Assembly (NCBI GenBank): GCA_001603615.1
Contig: LUZL01000234.1
Coordinates: forward strand, 1-8,958
Direction: 5' to 3'
DNA from: Bacteroidales bacterium Bact_20
GTDB lineage: Bacteria; Bacteroidota; Bacteroidia; Bacteroidales; DTU049
DNA length: 8,958 bases
The notes below the pieces were generated by a model that was not told where the DNA came from, did not search any database, and was given only the letters and a program-made list of their open reading frames with translations. Of the stretch, positions 6,807 through 8,958 are shown in pieces (the stretch's first letter is position 1; each line of letters begins with the position of its first letter). A program made the position numbers and the translations under genes.

Positions 6807-7871
6807 TTAATTCTCATGATGTTGCGGCATTGCTAATCCAATAAATAAAGAAGTTAAAATAGTAAATATATATGCTTGCAGAAAAGCTACCAATAGTTCA
6901 ATAAAATACATAAAAAAGTCTAATAAAATAGATACAGGAGCCATAGCTACTGAACCAATAATAAATGTTACAGATATTATACTTAAGATTATTATATGTC
7001 CAGCAGTAATATTTGCAAAAAGACGTACCATCAATGCAAAAGGTTTTGTAAACATTCCAATAATCTCTGTAGGTATCAGAATGGGATATAGCCACACAGG
7101 TGCATTAGGATTAGCAAATATCTCTCTCCAATAATGTTTATTACCACTGAAATTAATTACTATTAAAGCTATTAAGGCTAATGTCATGGTAACTGCAATA
7201 TTTCCCGATACATTTGCTCCAAATGGGAAAAATGGTATTATACCCATTATATTATTTATTAATATGAAAAGAAATAAAGTAAGCAAATAAGGCACGTAGT
7301 TCCAATATTTATTTTTTGGTAATGTATCTTTTGCTATGCCATTAATAATAAAATCAAATACCATATCCATCAATGCTTGAAATCCTTTAGGTGCTTTATC
7401 AGGATTCTTCTTATATTTTTTCCCTACAGGTATTAAAAGAGCACATAATATAATAGCAGATAAAAATAGTGAAAATACATTTTTAGTAATAGAGATATCT
7501 ATTAATGAAGCATTTTCTAAGATATTACCTTCATCATCTATTTTAACTATTCTACCAGCTTTAGAACCTTCGTCTGCTATTTTATAACTTAAATATGGTT
7601 GATGACCATGATGAAATTTTGCTGATGAAAAAATAACTAATTTACCATTGTCTATCAGTATTACTGGTAAAGGCAGAGAAATGTGTTTCTCTCCAATCGT
7701 AATTATATGAAACTCGTAAGAATCAAGTATATGATCAAAAACAGCATCCATTATCTCTTCTGTAGATAGCTTTTCTGAATCTACTGCTTTAGTGGAGTCA
7801 GCACTATCACTAGCATATATGCTTGTTATAAACATAAATATAGAGAGCAAAATGGCTAAGCGAATTTTCAT
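6807..7871 (-). CDS. atpB: Fo ATP synthase a subunit with N-terminal periplasmic extension
   Basis: Subunit a forms the proton half-channels against the c ring. The 354 residues are far more than the E. coli protein (about 270). The extra part is N-terminal: a signal peptide (about 1-20, ending SIYA) and a soluble region (about 21-130) with a His-rich patch FHHGHQ (86-91). Such extensions are common in Bacteroidota. The core follows, with membrane helices from about 132, the PNAPVWLYPILIPTEIIGMFTKPFAL segment (255-280), and the essential Arg283 in MVRLFANITAGH. His292 and Glu325 occupy the positions of E. coli Glu219 and His245, a reciprocal exchange also seen in other lineages. Gln332 in LQAYIFTIL corresponds to E. 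coli Gln252. It is the first gene of the block; no atpI-like gene precedes it. The ATG at 7871 gives an intact signal peptide and is well supported. Confidence 0.97.
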   Translation of the reverse strand: MKIRLAILLSIFMFITSIYASDSADSTKAVDSEKLSTEEIMDAVFDHILDSYEFHIITIGEKHISLPLPVILIDNGKLVIFSSAKFHHGHQPYLSYKIADEGSKAGRIVKIDDEGNILENASLIDISITKNVFSLFLSAIILCALLIPVGKKYKKNPDKAPKGFQALMDMVFDFIINGIAKDTLPKNKYWNYVPYLLTLFLFILINNIMGIIPFFPFGANVSGNIAVTMTLALIALIVINFSGNKHYWREIFANPNAPVWLYPILIPTEIIGMFTKPFALMVRLFANITAGHIIILSIISVTFIIGSVAMAPVSILLDFFMYFIELLVAFLQAYIFTILTSLFIGLAMPQHHEN

Positions 7872-7972
7872 TTCATTAACTTTATTGCAAAGTAAATAAT
7901 TTTTATTTATAAAATAAATAAATTTTTAAAAAATTTTTTAATTATTACTTGGATAATAATAGTTATATAAAA
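7872..7972 (-). promoter_or_regulatory. Probable atp operon promoter region
   Basis: This is about 100 nt of A/T sequence between the terminator of the upstream T9SS gene and the atpB start. Since that terminator should end upstream transcription, the atp promoter is expected here. The best -7-like match on the minus strand is TTACTTTG (7895-7888), one mismatch from TAnnTTTG, but it is very close to the ATG and has no convincing -33 partner. I therefore mark the region, not a defined promoter. Confidence 0.4.
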
Positions 7973-8009
7973 TATTAAAGCTCAGAACATATTATTCTGA
8001 GCTTTAATA
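7973..8009 (-). terminator. Intrinsic terminator of the T9SS surface-protein gene
   Basis: A perfect 15-bp inverted repeat has arms 7973-7987 and 7995-8009 with a 7-nt loop; the core is AAAGCTCAGAA paired with TTCTGAGCTTT. It begins 23 nt after the stop of the T9SS-sorted protein gene. On the minus strand it is followed by TTTTATATAACTATT after one or two bases, a T-rich tail. It separates that gene from the atp operon. Confidence 0.8.
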
Positions 8010-8032
8010 ATATTTTATAAGTTCTATTAGAA

Positions 8033-8958
8033 TTATTTATAGATATATAATGGTTTAATATAGATATTGTCATTAGTCTTGATCACTATTTGATAAATAC
8101 CATTAGCTAAATTATAAACATTTACAAAATTATCTTGCACACAGCTAGCAACTAATTGTCCTAAATTATTTATAATTTTTATCTCTAAAATAGGTTTATT
8201 AGCTTGCACATACACCATGTCTTGTGCAGGATTAGGATATATTAATATTTCATCATCAGCATAATCATTTATTCCTACATTATTTATAGTTATCTGATTA
8301 GAAGGCAAAGAATGACATCCATTGATAGTAACTATGGTATGATAAGTACCATTATCAGTAACTATATAAGTTTGATTGATAGCCCCTGTAATAGGATTAT
8401 TATTTTGGTACCATTGATTACCAGTAGGAGCATTTGATTGCAATATAATAGGATTATTGCTAATTTGAGAAATAGTAGGTGTAGGAGGAATAGGATTAGA
8501 AAGTACAGTTAAAATATTACTTATCACACTACCACAATTGTTAGACACTTGTGCTCTAAAGTAAACATTACCAGTAGTGGTAACAGAATAATTAAATGGA
8601 GAAATATTGGCACTAGGGATATTAAACCAACTTATACCATCGTTAGACATCTGCCATTGTAAAATATCATTAATTGAAAAATCTGCTAATGACAAAATAA
8701 CTAAATCATTTTGACAAATTATATTAGTATTTATGGATGCTGTACCTATATTAGGTGGTTGAATTACGCTTACATAAATTGTAGCAGACGAAGAACATCC
8801 ATTTGTGGTACCAGTAACTGAATATACTGTTGAAGTAGAAGGCATTATATTTACAGAAGAGTTAGTACCCAATCCATGAGACCAGTAATAGCTTGCAGCA
8901 CCAGACACATTCAGAATAGTAGAATTTCCTAAACATAACTCATTAGGTGCAGCGGTAG
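8033..8958 (-). CDS. T9SS-sorted secreted protein with Ig/PKD-like repeats, 5' end outside window
   Basis: This is the C-terminal part of a large exported protein; the frame stays open through the right edge, so the true start lies beyond 8958. The last 75 or so residues are a type-A T9SS sorting domain: IYPNPAQD, then LGQLV, then LANGIYQIVIKT, ending KPLYIYK. Such a tail directs export across the outer membrane by the type IX machinery and is normally cleaved off. Before it are at least three Ig/PKD-like beta-sandwich units about 70-90 residues long. The first (from the edge to about 8765) has ELCLGNSTILNVSGA, SYYWSHG, STVYSVTGT and GCSSSATIYVSV; the second (about 8760-8500) has ICQNDLVILSL and the paired VSNNCGS; the third (about 8490-8280) has GNQWYQNNNPITGA and INGCHS. 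Each has a Cys pair or lone Cys in the usual pattern. No enzymatic domain is visible in this part, so its function (adhesin, cell-surface scaffold or C-terminal end of an enzyme) is open. Confidence 0.9.
   Translation of the reverse strand, partial: TAAPNELCLGNSTILNVSGAASYYWSHGLGTNSSVNIMPSTSTVYSVTGTTNGCSSSATIYVSVIQPPNIGTASINTNIICQNDLVILSLADFSINDILQWQMSNDGISWFNIPSANISPFNYSVTTTGNVYFRAQVSNNCGSVISNILTVLSNPIPPTPTISQISNNPIILQSNAPTGNQWYQNNNPITGAINQTYIVTDNGTYHTIVTINGCHSLPSNQITINNVGINDYADDEILIYPNPAQDMVYVQANKPILEIKIINNLGQLVASCVQDNFVNVYNLANGIYQIVIKTNDNIYIKPLYIYK

Noticed and set aside
6898..7095. Second minus-strand frame within atpB rich in Tyr and Cys
   Set aside because: It overlaps the most conserved part of subunit a in another frame, so it is a shadow of that gene.
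7888..7895. TTACTTTG as a defined atpB promoter
   Set aside because: It has one mismatch to TAnnTTTG, no -33 partner, and would leave a 5' UTR of only about ten bases, so I kept only the region as a likely promoter location.
8906..8908. GTG as the start of the T9SS protein
   Set aside because: The same frame stays open to the window edge and the upstream residues continue an Ig/PKD-like unit; there is no signal peptide after this GTG.

Overview
This is a very AT-rich window from a member of the phylum Bacteroidota. Four things point there: a type IX secretion (T9SS) C-terminal sorting domain, an IPExxxVDY-type small protein (a family I know only from Bacteroidota), an F-ATPase subunit a with a signal peptide and a long N-terminal periplasmic extension, and translation starts without recognisable Shine-Dalgarno sequences. 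The absence of atpD/atpC from the cluster fits Flavobacteriia- or Cytophagia-like gene orders better than the contiguous Bacteroides-type cluster. I would not name a genus.

Layout. Positions 1-287 are AT-rich and hold no gene I can support, apart from possible edge fragments. Two plus-strand genes follow, 9 nt apart: an M3-family zinc metallopeptidase lipoprotein (288-2384) and an IPExxxVDY-family protein (2394-2831). A perfect 20-bp inverted repeat (2881-2923) separates them from the convergent minus-strand block and probably ends transcription from both sides. That block, read right to left, is atpB-atpE-atpF-atpH-atpA-atpG (7871 down to 2941): the complete Fo sector (a, c, b) plus F1 subunits delta, alpha and gamma. 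Beta (atpD) and epsilon (atpC) are not in the window and must lie elsewhere. Upstream of atpB, on the same strand, is the 3' part of a large cell-surface or secreted protein with Ig/PKD-like repeats and a T9SS sorting tail (8033 to beyond the window edge). It has its own terminator hairpin at 7973-8009.

How the genes work together. The six atp genes encode most of one proton-translocating ATP synthase. The c subunit carries the essential Glu53 but lacks the usual Na+ ligands, and subunit a has the essential Arg283. The main regulatory feature is a GC-rich hairpin followed by a U-tract between atpE and atpF. It has the form of an intrinsic terminator inside the operon and could help produce more c subunit than the other subunits. 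The peptidase and IPExxxVDY genes look like an independent two-gene unit, and the T9SS protein like a separate cell-envelope gene.

Most of the window is conserved housekeeping sequence. I found no CRISPR array, mobile element, RNA gene or clear sign of an undescribed system. The points worth a second look are the intra-operon hairpin, the split ATP synthase gene set, a one-residue contraction in the peptidase zinc-ligand loop, and the uncharacterised gene and domain content.
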